DNA of 64,000 nt from Eubacteriaceae bacterium (GCA_910574895.1 CAJTDQ010000003.1:234134-298133), one strand, 5' to 3'. Shown: positions 51,989-62,071, numbered from the stretch's first letter. Made by a program: numbers and translations. The notes: a model not told the origin generated them from the letters alone.

Positions 51989-53113
51989 ATGATTTATTTG
52001 GACAATGCGGCAACAACAAAAATATGCGACAGGGCAGTACACGCAATGGAACCATACTTAAATGAAATGTATGGAAATCCTTCCGGAATATATAATTTTT
52101 CAAAAGTGTCAAAAGAAATGGTGGAAAGGACAAGAGCGACCATTGCATCTGCAATTCATGCAAAGCCGGAAAATATTTTTTTTACATCAGGAGGAACAGA
52201 ATCAGACAATTGGGTTCTGGAAAATGCTGCAAGATATGGAAGACATATTATAACATCTGAAATAGAGCATCATGCGATTTTAAATAAATGTGAAAACTTA
52301 AGTAAGAGAGGTATGGATATATCTTATGTAGGCACTGACAGAATGGGATTCGTAAACCCATATGAGTTGGAATCGCATATCAGAAAAGATACAGCATTAA
52401 TATCAATTATGTTTGCTAACAATGAAATCGGGACAATACAGCCGATAAAAGAAATTGGGAGAATTGCAGGAAGACGAAAGATATTATTTCACACAGATGC
52501 AGTTCAGGCATTTGGGCATGTACCGATTAATGTACATGAGATGAACATTGATATGTTAAGTGCCAGCAGCCATAAATTTCATGGACCAAAAGGGGTTGGT
52601 TTCCTTTATATAAGGAATCCGGAGAATGTAGAATCTCTGATTTTTGGCGGTGGACAGGAAAAAGGACGAAGGGCAGGTACTGAGAATGTTGCAGGCATTG
52701 TAGGAATGGGAGCTGCTGTAGAAGAAGCTATGGAAAATCTAAATCAGAGAATGGAAAGAGAAATAGAATTAAGAAACTATTTAATTAATCGGGTGCTAAG
52801 AGAGATTCCATATGTCAAGTTAAATGGTCACATGTCAAAACGGTTACCGGGAAATGCAAATTTCACAATCGCAGGAATTGATGGAACATCTTTAGTAATT
52901 CTTATGGATAATGATGGAATTTGTGTATCGGCAGGTTCTGCATGTTCGGCAGGAGATGATTCACCTTCTCATGTGATTAGAGCGATTGGTATTCCGGACC
53001 AATATATTTATGGTACAATTCGATTAACATTGTGTGCGGATAATACGAGAGAAGAGATAGATTATACGATTCACAGATTAAAAGAAAACGTAATGCAGAT
53101 GCGTTCTATGTAA
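51989..53113 (+). CDS. Cysteine desulfurase (NifS/IscS family)
   Basis: PLP enzyme that takes sulfur from cysteine for Fe-S clusters or tRNA thiolation. 374 residues. YLDNAATTKICD at the N-terminus, PLP Lys196 in SSHKFHGPKGVGFLYI, RAGTENVAGIVG, and the sulfur-carrying Cys319 in SAGSACSAGD. AAAAAGGAGTAAACC precedes the ATG. No IscU-type scaffold follows; a PHP phosphatase is convergent. The isolated position leaves open which sulfur acceptor it serves. Confidence 0.92.
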   Translation: MIYLDNAATTKICDRAVHAMEPYLNEMYGNPSGIYNFSKVSKEMVERTRATIASAIHAKPENIFFTSGGTESDNWVLENAARYGRHIITSEIEHHAILNKCENLSKRGMDISYVGTDRMGFVNPYELESHIRKDTALISIMFANNEIGTIQPIKEIGRIAGRRKILFHTDAVQAFGHVPINVHEMNIDMLSASSHKFHGPKGVGFLYIRNPENVESLIFGGGQEKGRRAGTENVAGIVGMGAAVEEAMENLNQRMEREIELRNYLINRVLREIPYVKLNGHMSKRLPGNANFTIAGIDGTSLVILMDNDGICVSAGSACSAGDDSPSHVIRAIGIPDQYIYGTIRLTLCADNTREEIDYTIHRLKENVMQMRSM

Positions 53114-53118
53114 ATAAT

Positions 53119-53152
53119 AAAGGGGCTGTCGCACTAAAGCGGAAGCTCCTTT
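53119..53152 (+). terminator. Terminator between convergent genes
   Basis: AAAGGGGCT (53119-53127) pairs with AGCTCCTTT (53144-53152), with a further GC pairing inside. Works for either strand. Confidence 0.7.
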
Positions 53153-53161
53153 GTAATAAAT

Positions 53162-53929
53162 TTATTTAGTAAATATTTTTAAGTGATGTTTAATAATGAG
53201 ATTTTCAACTTTATCAAAACCATATCCAATATCACATGCCTTATGGGCATCAGAACCAATGGTTATATATTCTCCGCCTAATTCTTTATATCTCTTAATA
53301 ATGTTTGTATGAGGATTTGGAAAAGTAAATCCTTTTGCAAGATTTGCAGTGTTAATTTCTAATTTAATGTTCTTATTAATAATGAAATTTAAAATTTCAT
53401 CAATCACATCCGTATAATCAGCTGTAGAATAATTCGTGTCCTTATTCGGACTGTATCGTACTATATAATCCATATGTCCAAGAGTATCTATAGAATCAAA
53501 CATTTTCAGACCTTCCAATAAAGTATAAAAATAAAGTTCAAAAGCTGCTCTGTCTTTTCGCTCTTTCCAAAATTCTGTATAATATGGGTCCATATTGTCC
53601 ACAATATGACAGGAACCAATTACAAAATCGAACGCATTGGAAGCAATCAGGTTCTGGCATTGGGTTTTTGTGCCTTTCATCAGACCAAGCTCAATGCCTT
53701 TTAAAATCTGGATTTGTCCAACGTATTTTTCTTTTGCTGAATCAATTGCAGAAAAATAATCTGCAGCAGGAATAGAAGGACTTTCGCCGGAAACAGGCCA
53801 GTTGAAATCCTGATGGTCTGTAATGGCAACCTGTTTCATGCCAAGCGAAATGGCTTTTGTAATAATATTGTCTAATGTTTCTTCGGAGTCAAAAGAGAAA
53901 CCGCTGTGAACATGATAATCTGAAAACAT
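53162..53929 (-). CDS. PHP-domain phosphatase, histidinol-phosphatase type
   Basis: A 255-residue polymerase-and-histidinol-phosphatase domain protein. Metal ligands are visible: DYHVHSGFSFD at the start, AITDHQDF, GIELGL, IGSCHIVDN, DTLGHMDYIVRY and SDAHKACDIG. I start at the ATG at 53929 (GGAGAAGATT upstream); a GTG at 53956 is possible but less likely. Could be the HisK/HisJ phosphatase of histidine synthesis or another sugar-phosphate phosphatase. Confidence 0.88.
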   Translation of the reverse strand: MFSDYHVHSGFSFDSEETLDNIITKAISLGMKQVAITDHQDFNWPVSGESPSIPAADYFSAIDSAKEKYVGQIQILKGIELGLMKGTKTQCQNLIASNAFDFVIGSCHIVDNMDPYYTEFWKERKDRAAFELYFYTLLEGLKMFDSIDTLGHMDYIVRYSPNKDTNYSTADYTDVIDEILNFIINKNIKLEINTANLAKGFTFPNPHTNIIKRYKELGGEYITIGSDAHKACDIGYGFDKVENLIIKHHLKIFTK

Positions 53930-53963
53930 AATCTTCTCCAATTTATTTATTTGCACTGGAATG

Positions 53964-54014
53964 CAGTTCAGCCAACAGCTCGAATTCGCTGCGCTTCTTC
54001 TCGCTGTTATGGCT
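53964..54014 (+). repeat. Partial copy of structured repeat R1
   Basis: 51 bp identical to 54045-54095, starting CAGTTCAGCCAACAGC and ending CTGTTATGGCT. It is the left hairpin only, 81 bp upstream of the full copy, so the left part of R1 was duplicated in tandem. Lies in the 396-nt gap between the PHP gene and gap. Confidence 0.8.
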
Positions 54015-54040
54015 AAGTATACAATCTAAATTCAAACGAT

Positions 54041-54183
54041 GCAACAGTTCAGCCAACAGCTCGAATTCGCTGCGCTTCTTCTCGCTGTTATGGCTCACCA
54101 TATGATACAACTTAAATATAACAAATTGCCTGCAAGCCGTCAATTTGCTATATTTAAGCCGTATCGCATGGCTGAACTGTTGC
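54041..54183 (+). repeat. Structured repeat R1, copy B
   Basis: Outer arms GCAACAGTTCAGCC (54041-54054) and GGCTGAACTGTTGC (54170-54183) are perfect; compared with copy A the second pair is C-G instead of T-A. The long inner stem is CCAT-GATAC, CTTAAATATA, CAAATTG, apical CTGCAAG, CAATTTG, TATATTTAAG, GTATC-ATGG. It ends about 50 bp before the gap -35. Confidence 0.8.
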
Positions 54184-54231
54184 AAATTGACAAAAATTTA
54201 ACAAAAAACCAAGAAAAACCATAAAAATACC

Positions 54232-54287
54232 TTGATATTTATAAATTAATTATGTAAAATAAGCATTAGGTTAATGAAAGTTAACAA
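54232..54287 (+). promoter_or_regulatory. gap promoter with downstream TTAACAA dyad
   Basis: TTGATA (54232-54237), 17-bp spacer, TAAAAT (54255-54260). After the expected start site come GGTTAA (54269-54274) and TTAACAA (54281-54287), an imperfect inverted repeat with 6-bp spacing. This resembles a degraded Rex site but with the wrong spacing. Confidence 0.65.
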
Positions 54288-54325
54288 AATTTATTCTTTA
54301 TATTTTATTTAGGAGGAAAAATCAA

Positions 54326-55342
54326 ATGGCAGTTAAAGTTGCAATTAACGGATTCGGACGTATTGGACGTCTTGCTTTCAGACAGATGTTTGGTGCTGAA
54401 GGTTATGAAGTAGTAGCTATCAATGACTTAACAAGTCCTAAAATGTTAGCTCATTTATTAAAGTATGATTCATCACAGGGTAAATATGAAAAAGCTGATT
54501 CAGTTTCAGCTACAGAAGATTCTATCATCGTTGATGGTAAAGAAATCAAAATCTACGCTGAAGCAGATGCTTCAAAGTGCCCTTGGGGAGAACTTAATGT
54601 AGACGTTGTTTTAGAATGTACAGGTTTCTATACATCTAAAGATAAAGCACAGGCTCATATTGATGCTGGTGCAAGAAAGGTTGTTATCTCAGCTCCAGCT
54701 GGAAATGATCTTCCAACAATAGTTTACAATACAAATCACGAGACATTAAAAGCAGAAGATACAATTATTTCAGCTGCTTCATGTACAACAAACTGTTTAG
54801 CACCTATGGCTGATGCTCTTAACAAATACGCAGCTATCCAGTCAGGTATCATGGTAACAATCCATGCTTACACAGGTGACCAGATGACTCTTGACGGACC
54901 TCAGAGAAAGGGTGACTTAAGAAGATCAAGAGCAGCAGCAGTGAATATCGTACCTAACTCAACAGGTGCTGCAAAGGCTATCGGATTAGTTATTCCGGAA
55001 TTAAACGGAAAATTAATCGGTTCTGCACAGAGAGTTCCTACACCAACAGGTTCAACAACAATCTTAACAGCAGTTGTTAAGGGAACAGATGTTACTGTTG
55101 AAGGAATTAACGCAGCTATGAAGGCAGCAGCTAATGAGTCTTATGGATACAATGAAGATGAAATCGTATCATCAGATATCGTTGGTATGAGATATGGTTC
55201 ATTATTCGATGCTACACAGACAATGGTAGCTAAAGTTGATGATGACACATATGAAGTACAGGTTGTTTCATGGTATGATAATGAAAATTCATACACAAGC
55301 CAGATGGTTAGAACAATCAAATACTTCTCAGAGTTAGCATAG
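54326..55342 (+). CDS. gap: Glyceraldehyde-3-phosphate dehydrogenase
   Basis: Oxidises glyceraldehyde 3-phosphate with NAD+ and phosphate. 338 residues. NAD fold [15 protein letters not shown] at the start, active Cys153 in [12 protein letters not shown], and QRVPTPTGS and [13 protein letters not shown] in the catalytic domain. AGGAGGAAAAATCAA precedes the ATG. It has its own strong promoter and a terminator before pgk, and its codon use is that of a highly expressed gene. Confidence 0.97.
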   Translation: MAVKVAINGFGRIGRLAFRQMFGAEGYEVVAINDLTSPKMLAHLLKYDSSQGKYEKADSVSATEDSIIVDGKEIKIYAEADASKCPWGELNVDVVLECTGFYTSKDKAQAHIDAGARKVVISAPAGNDLPTIVYNTNHETLKAEDTIISAASCTTNCLAPMADALNKYAAIQSGIMVTIHAYTGDQMTLDGPQRKGDLRRSRAAAVNIVPNSTGAAKAIGLVIPELNGKLIGSAQRVPTPTGSTTILTAVVKGTDVTVEGINAAMKAAANESYGYNEDEIVSSDIVGMRYGSLFDATQTMVAKVDDDTYEVQVVSWYDNENSYTSQMVRTIKYFSELA

Positions 55343-55368
55343 AACATTGCAGAAAATTAATTAGATCC

Positions 55369-55404
55369 AAAAGGGGTCCGGCTTTGATGGCCCGGACCTC
55401 TTTT
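55369..55404 (+). terminator. Terminator between gap and pgk
   Basis: AAAAGGGGTCCGG (55369-55381) pairs with CCGGACCTCTTTT (55392-55404), one G-T. Since pgk starts 20 nt later with no room for a promoter, this must leak. Confidence 0.8.
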
Positions 55405-55423
55405 CATATGAAAGGAGCACAGT

Positions 55424-56629
55424 ATGCTTAATAAAAAATCAGTTGATGACATCAATGTGAAAGGACTAAAAGTTTTAGTTCGTTGTGACTTTAACGTGCC
55501 TTTAAAAGAAGGTGTGATTACAGATGAAAACCGTCTTGTAGCAGCACTTCCTACAATTAAAAAATTAATTAATGATGGAGGAAAGGTTATCCTTTGCTCA
55601 CATCTTGGAAAACCAAAGGGAGAACCAAAGCCGGAGTTATCACTTGCACCGGTTGCAGTCAGACTTTCAGAGTTATTAGGTCAGGAAGTTAAGTTTGCAG
55701 CAGACGATAACGTAGTAGGTGAAAATGCAAAAGCAGCAGTAGAAGCTATGAATGATGGTGATGTTGTACTTCTTCAGAACACTCGTTACAGAGCAGAAGA
55801 AACAAAGAACGGGGAAGCATTTTCAAAAGAACTTGCTTCACTTTGCGATGTATTCGTAAACGATGCTTTCGGTACAGCTCATAGAGCTCATTGCTCAAAT
55901 GTTGGTGTAACAGAATATGTTGATACAGCAGTAGTTGGATACTTAATGCAGAAAGAAATTGATTTCTTAGGAAATGCAGTAAACAATCCAGTGAGACCTT
56001 TCGTTGCTATTCTTGGTGGTGCAAAGGTTGCTGATAAGTTAAATGTTATCAATAACTTACTTGAAAAGTGTGATACTTTAATTATCGGTGGTGGTATGGC
56101 ATATACATTTGTGAAAGCTCAGGGTGGAAATGTTGGTATCTCTTTAGTAGATGATACAAAACTTGATTACTGTCTTGATATGATGAAAAAAGCTGAAGAA
56201 CTTGGAAAGAAAATCTTACTTCCAATCGATACAGTAGCAGCAGACGGATTCCCAAATCCAATCGATGCTGAAATCGATACAATGATTGTACCAACAAATG
56301 CTATTCCAGATGATAAGGAAGGTCTTGATATCGGACCTAAGACAAGAGAGTTATTTGCAGATGCAGTTAAGAGTGCTAAGACAGTTGTATGGAACGGACC
56401 TATGGGAGTTTCCGAAAATCCATGTCTTGCAGGTGGTACTATCGCAGTAGCAGAAGCATTAGCAGAAACAGATGCTACAACAATTATCGGTGGTGGTGAT
56501 TCAGCAGCAGCAGTAAACAACCTTGGATTTGGTGATAAAATGACTCACATCTCAACAGGTGGTGGAGCATCACTTGAGTTCTTAGAAGGAAAAGATTTAC
56601 CAGGTGTTGTAGCAGCAAATGACAAGTAG
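55424..56629 (+). CDS. pgk: Phosphoglycerate kinase
   Basis: Transfers phosphate from 1,3-bisphosphoglycerate to ADP. 401 residues, normal length. [15 protein letters not shown] at the N-terminal domain, [34 protein letters not shown], and GGGDSAAAV with [14 protein letters not shown] in the C-terminal nucleotide domain. AAAGGAGCACAGT precedes the ATG. tpiA follows by 15 nt. Confidence 0.97.
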   Translation: MLNKKSVDDINVKGLKVLVRCDFNVPLKEGVITDENRLVAALPTIKKLINDGGKVILCSHLGKPKGEPKPELSLAPVAVRLSELLGQEVKFAADDNVVGENAKAAVEAMNDGDVVLLQNTRYRAEETKNGEAFSKELASLCDVFVNDAFGTAHRAHCSNVGVTEYVDTAVVGYLMQKEIDFLGNAVNNPVRPFVAILGGAKVADKLNVINNLLEKCDTLIIGGGMAYTFVKAQGGNVGISLVDDTKLDYCLDMMKKAEELGKKILLPIDTVAADGFPNPIDAEIDTMIVPTNAIPDDKEGLDIGPKTRELFADAVKSAKTVVWNGPMGVSENPCLAGGTIAVAEALAETDATTIIGGGDSAAAVNNLGFGDKMTHISTGGGASLEFLEGKDLPGVVAANDK

Positions 56630-56644
56630 AAAGGACATTTTACA

Positions 56645-57394
56645 ATGAGAAAGAAAATTATCGCAGGCAACTGGAAGATGAACAAAACTCCTAGCGAGGC
56701 AGTTGCATTGATTAACGAGTTAAAACCATTAGTAGCAAATGATGAAGTAGACGTAGTATTCTGCGTACCTGCAATCGATTTAGTTCCAGCAATGGAAGCT
56801 GCTAAAGGTACAAATATTAATATTGGTGCTGAAAACATGTATTTTGAAGAGAGTGGTGCTTACACAGGTGAGATTGCTCCAAACATGCTTACAGACATCG
56901 GAGTAAAATACGTTATCATCGGACATTCAGAAAGAAGAGAATACTTTGCTGAAACAGATGAGACAGTAAATAAAAAAGTTCTGAAAGCATTTGAGCATGG
57001 TATCACACCAATTATCTGTTGTGGTGAAACTCTTGAGCAGAGAGAACAGGGAATCACAATTGATTTCATTCGTCAGCAGATTAAGATTGCATTTATGAAT
57101 GTCACAGCAGAACAGGCAAAGGAAGCAGTGATTGCTTACGAGCCAATCTGGGCTATTGGAACAGGAAAGACTGCTACCTCTGATCAGGCTGAAGAAGTAT
57201 GTGCAGCTATTAGAGCATGTATCGCAGAAATTTATGATGATGCTACAGCTGCAGCAATCAGAATTCAGTATGGCGGTTCCATGAATGCCGGTAATGCAGC
57301 AGAATTGCTTGCAAAACCTGATATTGATGGTGGTTTAGTAGGTGGAGCAAGCCTGAAACCTGAGTTTGGACAGATAGTTAATTACAATAAATAA
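56645..57394 (+). CDS. tpiA: Triosephosphate isomerase
   Basis: Interconverts dihydroxyacetone phosphate and glyceraldehyde 3-phosphate. 249 residues. Catalytic Lys11 (GNWKMNK), His94 ([11 protein letters not shown]), Glu166 ([13 protein letters not shown]) and the phosphate loop [14 protein letters not shown] are present. AGAAAGGACATTTTACA precedes the ATG. Part of the gap-pgk-tpi-gpm block. Confidence 0.97.
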   Translation: MRKKIIAGNWKMNKTPSEAVALINELKPLVANDEVDVVFCVPAIDLVPAMEAAKGTNINIGAENMYFEESGAYTGEIAPNMLTDIGVKYVIIGHSERREYFAETDETVNKKVLKAFEHGITPIICCGETLEQREQGITIDFIRQQIKIAFMNVTAEQAKEAVIAYEPIWAIGTGKTATSDQAEEVCAAIRACIAEIYDDATAAAIRIQYGGSMNAGNAAELLAKPDIDGGLVGGASLKPEFGQIVNYNK

Positions 57395-57404
57395 TATATT
57401 CAAT

Positions 57405-57436
57405 ATGCAGGACACTGTTCTTTTGGTGTTCTGCAT
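57405..57436 (+). terminator. Intercistronic hairpin between tpiA and gpmI
   Basis: ATGCAGGACAC (57405-57415) pairs with GTGTTCTGCAT (57426-57436), one G-T pair, 10-nt loop. No proper U-tract, so likely a leaky terminator. Confidence 0.55.
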
Positions 57437-57460
57437 TATTGATATTATAGGAGGCAGATA

Positions 57461-59002
57461 ATGGCAAAGAAACCAGTAGTATTAATGGTATTAGACGGTT
57501 ATGGATTGAATGACAAAACAGAAGGAAATGCTATCGCTATGGCAGATACGCCGGTGATGGACAAGTTAATGGCAGAGTATCCTTTTGTAAAAGGAAATGC
57601 ATCAGGAATGGCAGTAGGACTTCCGGAGGGACAGATGGGTAACTCAGAAGTAGGACATATGAATATTGGTGCAGGAAGAATTATCTATCAGGATCTTACA
57701 AGAATTACAAAAGATATTGAAGATGGCACGTTCTTTGAAAACAAAGTGTTGCTTCAGGCAATGGATAATTGCAAAAAGAACAATTCTGATTTACACTTAT
57801 GGGGATTATTATCAGACGGTGGTGTGCACAGTCATAATTCACATTTATATGGTTTATTGGAAATGGCAAAGAAGAATGGATTGGAAAAAGTTTATGTCCA
57901 TGCATTCTTAGATGGTAGAGATACACCTCCTGCATCCGGTAAGGACTATGTTGCTGAATTAGAAGCAAAGATGAAAGAAATTGGTGTAGGAAAAGTGGCA
58001 TCATTGTCAGGCCGTTACTATGCAATGGATAGAGATAACAACTGGGATCGTGTAAAAATGGCATATGATTCTTTAGTTACAGGAGAAGGTGTAAAGGCTA
58101 CAGATGCAGTGCAGGCAATGGCTGATTCTTATGCAAATGATAAGACAGATGAGTTTGTGCTTCCAACAGTGATTACTGATGAAAGTGGTGAACCGTTATC
58201 ATTAGTAAAGAATGGAGATTCTGTGATTTTCTTTAACTTCCGTCCTGACAGAGCAAGAGAATTAACAAGAGCATTCTGTGATGACAAGTTTGAAGGATTT
58301 GAAAGAGAATTTTTGAATACAACATTTGTCTGCTTTAAAGATTATGATGAAACAATTCCGAATAAGTTCATTGCATTTGAAAAAGAAGAAATTAAAAATA
58401 CTTTCGGAGAGTTTTTGGCTGCGAATGGAAAGAAGCAGTTACGTCTGGCTGAAACAGAGAAATATGCTCATGTAACATTCTTCTTTAATGGAGGTGTGGA
58501 AGATCCGAATACAGACGAATTCAGATTATTGGTAAATTCACCAAAAGATGTTGCAACATATGACTTAAAGCCTGAGATGAGTGCTCCGGAAGTCGGAATG
58601 GATTTAGTAGAGGCAATTAAATCAGACAAGTATGATGTCATTATTATTAACTTCGCGAATCCGGATATGGTAGGTCATACAGGTGTTATCCCGGCAGCAA
58701 TAAAGGCGGTGGAGCGAGTAGACAGCCTGGTTGGTGAAGCAGTAGAAGCAGTAAAAGATGTAGATGGTGTATTGTTTATTTGTGCAGACCATGGAAATGC
58801 AGAGAAAATGGTAGATTATGAGACAGGTGCACCACACACAGCACACACGACAAACCCTGTTCCATTTATTTTAGTTAATGCAGATCCTTCTTGGAAATTA
58901 AGAGAAGGGGGATGTCTCGCAGACATTGCTCCAACATTAATCGAAGTGATGGGATTAGAACAGCCGAAAGAGATGACAGGAAAGTCATTAATTATTAAAT
59001 AA
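57461..59002 (+). CDS. gpmI: Phosphoglycerate mutase, cofactor-independent
   Basis: Converts 3- to 2-phosphoglycerate, Mn-dependent. 513 residues. Phospho-Ser62 in GQMGNSEVGHMNIG, LMVLDGYGLND at the start, HAFLDGRDTPPASG, SLSGRYYAMDRDNNWDR, and the metal ligands in NFANPDMVGHTG and CADHGNAEKM. Start follows TAGGAGGCAGATA. Last of the contiguous glycolytic genes before a terminator. Confidence 0.97.
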   Translation: MAKKPVVLMVLDGYGLNDKTEGNAIAMADTPVMDKLMAEYPFVKGNASGMAVGLPEGQMGNSEVGHMNIGAGRIIYQDLTRITKDIEDGTFFENKVLLQAMDNCKKNNSDLHLWGLLSDGGVHSHNSHLYGLLEMAKKNGLEKVYVHAFLDGRDTPPASGKDYVAELEAKMKEIGVGKVASLSGRYYAMDRDNNWDRVKMAYDSLVTGEGVKATDAVQAMADSYANDKTDEFVLPTVITDESGEPLSLVKNGDSVIFFNFRPDRARELTRAFCDDKFEGFEREFLNTTFVCFKDYDETIPNKFIAFEKEEIKNTFGEFLAANGKKQLRLAETEKYAHVTFFFNGGVEDPNTDEFRLLVNSPKDVATYDLKPEMSAPEVGMDLVEAIKSDKYDVIIINFANPDMVGHTGVIPAAIKAVERVDSLVGEAVEAVKDVDGVLFICADHGNAEKMVDYETGAPHTAHTTNPVPFILVNADPSWKLREGGCLADIAPTLIEVMGLEQPKEMTGKSLIIK

Positions 59003-59035
59003 TATATGCAATGGTAATGAGCCATGTGTAAATAA

Positions 59036-59078
59036 AAAAGTCCGGTATAGGTTATTTATAATCGGACTTTTTATTTTT
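59036..59078 (+). terminator. Intrinsic terminator after gpmI
   Basis: AAAAGTCCG (59036-59044) pairs with CGGACTTTT (59063-59071), followed by a T-rich run. Confidence 0.85.
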
Positions 59079-59177
59079 TTAAGTCAGAATATTTACTTTT
59101 CTTAGGGTTCATTCTACAATATTTTTAAGAGAATAATGAAACGGATTACACGAATACTTATATATTTAGGAGATAAA

Positions 59178-60491
59178 ATGAAAAACAGAAGAAAGAACAT
59201 TAGAAAAAACTATAAAAAATATCACTCAGTATACCATAGAAGAAGGCGTCTAAATAGAAAGCGAATTGCTGTCTGTAGTGTGTTATTGACGATAATAGCA
59301 GCTATGGTGATAACAGGTGTTTCAATACTGATATCAAGAGATAATAAATCTGTAGAAGTGGTACAGAACAATGTCAACCCAAAAGAAGGCGAAAGTTTCA
59401 ATACAGAGTCGGAAACGAAAAAGCAGAAGATAAAACCGATAGAGGTTTCTATTATCGCAGTAGGTGATAATCTGGTCAGTGATTCTGTATTAGCCACAGC
59501 TAAAAGAAATGGTGGAGGAAAATATGATTTCAGTTCTGTTTTTGAGAAAATGAAATCAGACTTTAAGGCTGCCGATATTGCGATTATTAATCAGGAGACC
59601 ATGTTAGGTGGAAATCAATTTGAATATCAGGGATATCCATTGTTCAATACACCGGATTCCATGGGAAGAGCTGTCATAGATGCAGGGTTTGATATTGTAC
59701 AGTGTGCATCGAATCATTCTTTAGACACCAAAGTAGATGGAATGAAACATGCCATGAAGTTTTGGAAAAAGTATAAAGATAAAATTATGATGGTAGGTCT
59801 CAATGAAAATGAAGAGGAGTATCATAGTATTCCGATTTATGAATGTAAAGGAATTAAGTTTGCTGTTTTAAATTATACTTATGGACTAAATGATCTGATA
59901 TTACCGGATGAGTATTCTTATATGGTGAATCTGATGGATGATAAACATTGGGATAAGGTAAAATCAGATATAGAAAAGGCAGAGAAATTAGCAGATTTTA
60001 CGATAGTACTGCCGCACTGGGGACAGGAATATGTTCAGCCTGAACCGACAAAGGAACAGGAGAGATGGGCGGCAATGATGGTAGAATCCGGGGCAGACCT
60101 GATTATTGGCACGCATCCTCATGTATGCGAAAAAATTTAATGGCTGAAAGCGTCAAATGGGAACAAGGCACTTTGCTATTATTCGTTGGGAAATTACACA
60201 TCGGGACAGCAGAAGTGGGAGACTCTGTTAGGTGGCATGGCAACTCTTACGATAAGAAAAGACAGTAAAGGAACTAGGATTATTAAAAAGTCAGCAGGGG
60301 TCGTTCCAACAGTAAATCATTATGTCTGGGGACTAGCAGAAGATGTTGTGAGGCAGCAATATACATACAGACTGACACATTATTCGGAAGATATGTTAAG
60401 AGAGCATAGTATTCAGTGGTATGACCCGGTTACATATAAAGATTATGAGAATCTGGCAAAAAAAGTTTTTGGTAAATATATAAAAGATTAA
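59178..60491 (+). pseudogene. CapA/PgsA-like metallophosphoesterase, interrupted by an in-frame TAA
   Basis: CapA-type protein (poly-gamma-glutamate/capsule synthesis family) with a basic N-terminus and one membrane segment (about residues 38-58), then ISIIAVGDNLVSDSV, INQETMLGG, CASNHSLDTKV, and LPHWGQEYVQPEP and GTHPHV. AGGAG at 59168-59172 supports the ATG at 59178. At codon 321 (60138-60140) there is a TAA, but the frame continues at once as WLKASNGNKALCYYSLGNYT and LLGGMAT to 60491, the normal CapA C-terminus. One base change (for example from GAA) explains it. The truncated product would lack the final part of the active-site fold, so I call it a young pseudogene. Confidence 0.85.
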
Positions 60492-60549
60492 AAAATTATT
60501 AAAGTAGAGAATATGAATAAAATTTATATAGAATGAAATATAGTGGATA

Positions 60550-60600
60550 AAAACCTCTCAAATGTGCAAAATAATGAAAAAGTACATTGGGAGGTTTTTT
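60550..60600 (+). terminator. Terminator-like hairpin that contains the eno ribosome binding site
   Basis: AAAACCTCTCAA (60550-60561) plus TGTGC pairs with GTACA plus TTGGGAGGTTTT (60582-60598), with one bulge, and is followed by TT and the eno ATG. The 3' arm includes GGGAGG, the eno Shine-Dalgarno. Confidence 0.7.
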
Positions 60601-61866
60601 ATGTATAAATACTTAAAAATAGTAAATATCAAGGGAAGAGAAGTAATGGATTCCAGAGGAAATCCTACAGTAGAAGCAGAAGTGACAGTAAAGGTAGACG
60701 GAAAGGCAGGAGAGTTGTTTACCGGAAATGCGATTGTACCATCCGGTGCTTCTACCGGTCAGTTTGAGGCTGTGGAGTTAAGAGATGATGACGACAGATA
60801 TGTTGGAAAAGGAGTACAGCAGGCGGTTAAAAACATTGATGAGACCATATTTCCGGCTTTGGAGGGTGTGAATGCTCTCAATCAGGAAAAAGTAGACCGT
60901 ATTATGATTGAATTGGATAAGACTGATAATAAAGCGAAACTAGGAGCAAATGCAATCCTTGCAGTATCCATGGCAAATATGAAAGCATGTGCGAAAGCAT
61001 TAAAACTGCCGGATTATAAATATATTGGCGGTATTTGTGGAAATAAGATGCCAGTGCCTATGATGAATATTTTAAATGGTGGAGCGCATGCATCCAACAA
61101 TATTGATGTGCAGGAGTTTATGATTCTTCCGGTAGGAGCGTGCTGCTTTAAGGAAGGCTTGAGATGGTGTGCAGAAGTGTATGACAGCCTCAAAAAAATA
61201 TTAAAGAAAAATTCATTATCTATTGCAGTGGGAGATGAAGGTGGTTTTGCTCCTGATTTATCAGGAGAAGAAGAGGCGCTGGATATGATTGTTGAGGCAA
61301 TAGATAAGGCAGGATATAAACCGGGAGAAGATTTTAAGATTTCTTTAGATGTGGCAGCATCTGAATGGAAGGGAGAAAAAACAGGGGAATATTTAATGCC
61401 AAAGAAAAACCAAAAATATTCTACAGATGAATTAATTAAGATGTGGGAAAATATTGTAGACAGATATCCGATTTTTTCTATTGAAGATCCCTTGGATGAA
61501 GAGGACTGGGAAGGATGGAGCAAAATTACTTCTGCAATCGGTTCCAGAGTCAGACTGGTAGGAGATGATTTGTTTGTTACCAATGTAAAAAGGTTGGAAC
61601 GCGGAATTAAAGAGAACAGTGCCAATGCGATTTTAATTAAACCAAACCAGATTGGAAGTGTTACTGAGACTATTAAAGCTGTTCAGATGGCACAGAATAA
61701 AGGATTTATCGCAATTATGTCTCATCGTTCAGGAGAAAGTGAAGATACAACCATTGCAGACTTGGCAGTTGCTTTAAATACCGGATATATTAAGACGGGT
61801 GCGCCATGCAGAGGTGAGAGAACAGCAAAGTATAACCAGTTATTAAGGATAGAGGAGATGCTGTAA
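60601..61866 (+). CDS. eno: Enolase
   Basis: Dehydrates 2-phosphoglycerate to PEP, which also fuels the PTS in this window. 421 residues from the ATG at 60601. Motifs: [77 protein letters not shown] and [20 protein letters not shown]. In-frame upstream ATGs (60562, 60574) lack ribosome sites and lie in the hairpin. Its ribosome site is buried in a terminator-like stem. It is separated from the other glycolytic genes by the broken CapA gene. Confidence 0.95.
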   Translation: MYKYLKIVNIKGREVMDSRGNPTVEAEVTVKVDGKAGELFTGNAIVPSGASTGQFEAVELRDDDDRYVGKGVQQAVKNIDETIFPALEGVNALNQEKVDRIMIELDKTDNKAKLGANAILAVSMANMKACAKALKLPDYKYIGGICGNKMPVPMMNILNGGAHASNNIDVQEFMILPVGACCFKEGLRWCAEVYDSLKKILKKNSLSIAVGDEGGFAPDLSGEEEALDMIVEAIDKAGYKPGEDFKISLDVAASEWKGEKTGEYLMPKKNQKYSTDELIKMWENIVDRYPIFSIEDPLDEEDWEGWSKITSAIGSRVRLVGDDLFVTNVKRLERGIKENSANAILIKPNQIGSVTETIKAVQMAQNKGFIAIMSHRSGESEDTTIADLAVALNTGYIKTGAPCRGERTAKYNQLLRIEEML

Positions 61867-61915
61867 TACTAATAGTTATAAAACATTGAGATATAGAGAA
61901 AATTACTGGAAAATA

Positions 61916-61944
61916 TTGTAAAAAAAAGCAAGCAGTGATACAAT
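61916..61944 (+). promoter_or_regulatory. Promoter upstream of the RHS-type gene
   Basis: TTGTAA (61916-61921), 17-bp spacer, TACAAT (61939-61944). Predicted start near 61951, giving a leader of about 176 nt. Confidence 0.55.
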
Positions 61945-61995
61945 TAAGAAAAGAGAATACGGACGATTGTATTATGAAAAACATTAATAAAACAC

Positions 61996-62071
61996 AAATC
62001 CCCGAACAGAACCGGATTGATGTATCAGATAGAATCTGACTTATGAATACGGTGAATGTCCGGGGATTTTT
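61996..62071 (+). promoter_or_regulatory. Structured leader ending in a terminator-like stem
   Basis: AAATCCCCG (61996-62004) pairs with CGGGGATTT (62061-62069) followed by TT, with an inner hairpin TCAGAT AGA ATCTGA and about 55 nt between the arms. It may be the eno terminator, or an attenuator in the leader of the following gene. I do not recognise a known riboswitch class. Confidence 0.5.

Noticed and set aside
53964..54095. Possible CRISPR-like direct repeats
   Set aside because: Only two units, each a self-complementary hairpin belonging to R1; no cas genes.
54269..54287. Rex site at the gap promoter
   Set aside because: Right half TTAACAA is perfect but the left half matches only partly and the spacing is 6 instead of 4; mentioned only as a dyad.
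60138..60140. Recoding (selenocysteine or pyrrolysine) in the CapA-like gene
   Set aside because: The codon is TAA, which neither system uses, and the family has no such residue there.
61014..61625. 203-codon minus-strand frame inside eno
   Set aside because: Antisense shadow of the enolase gene.
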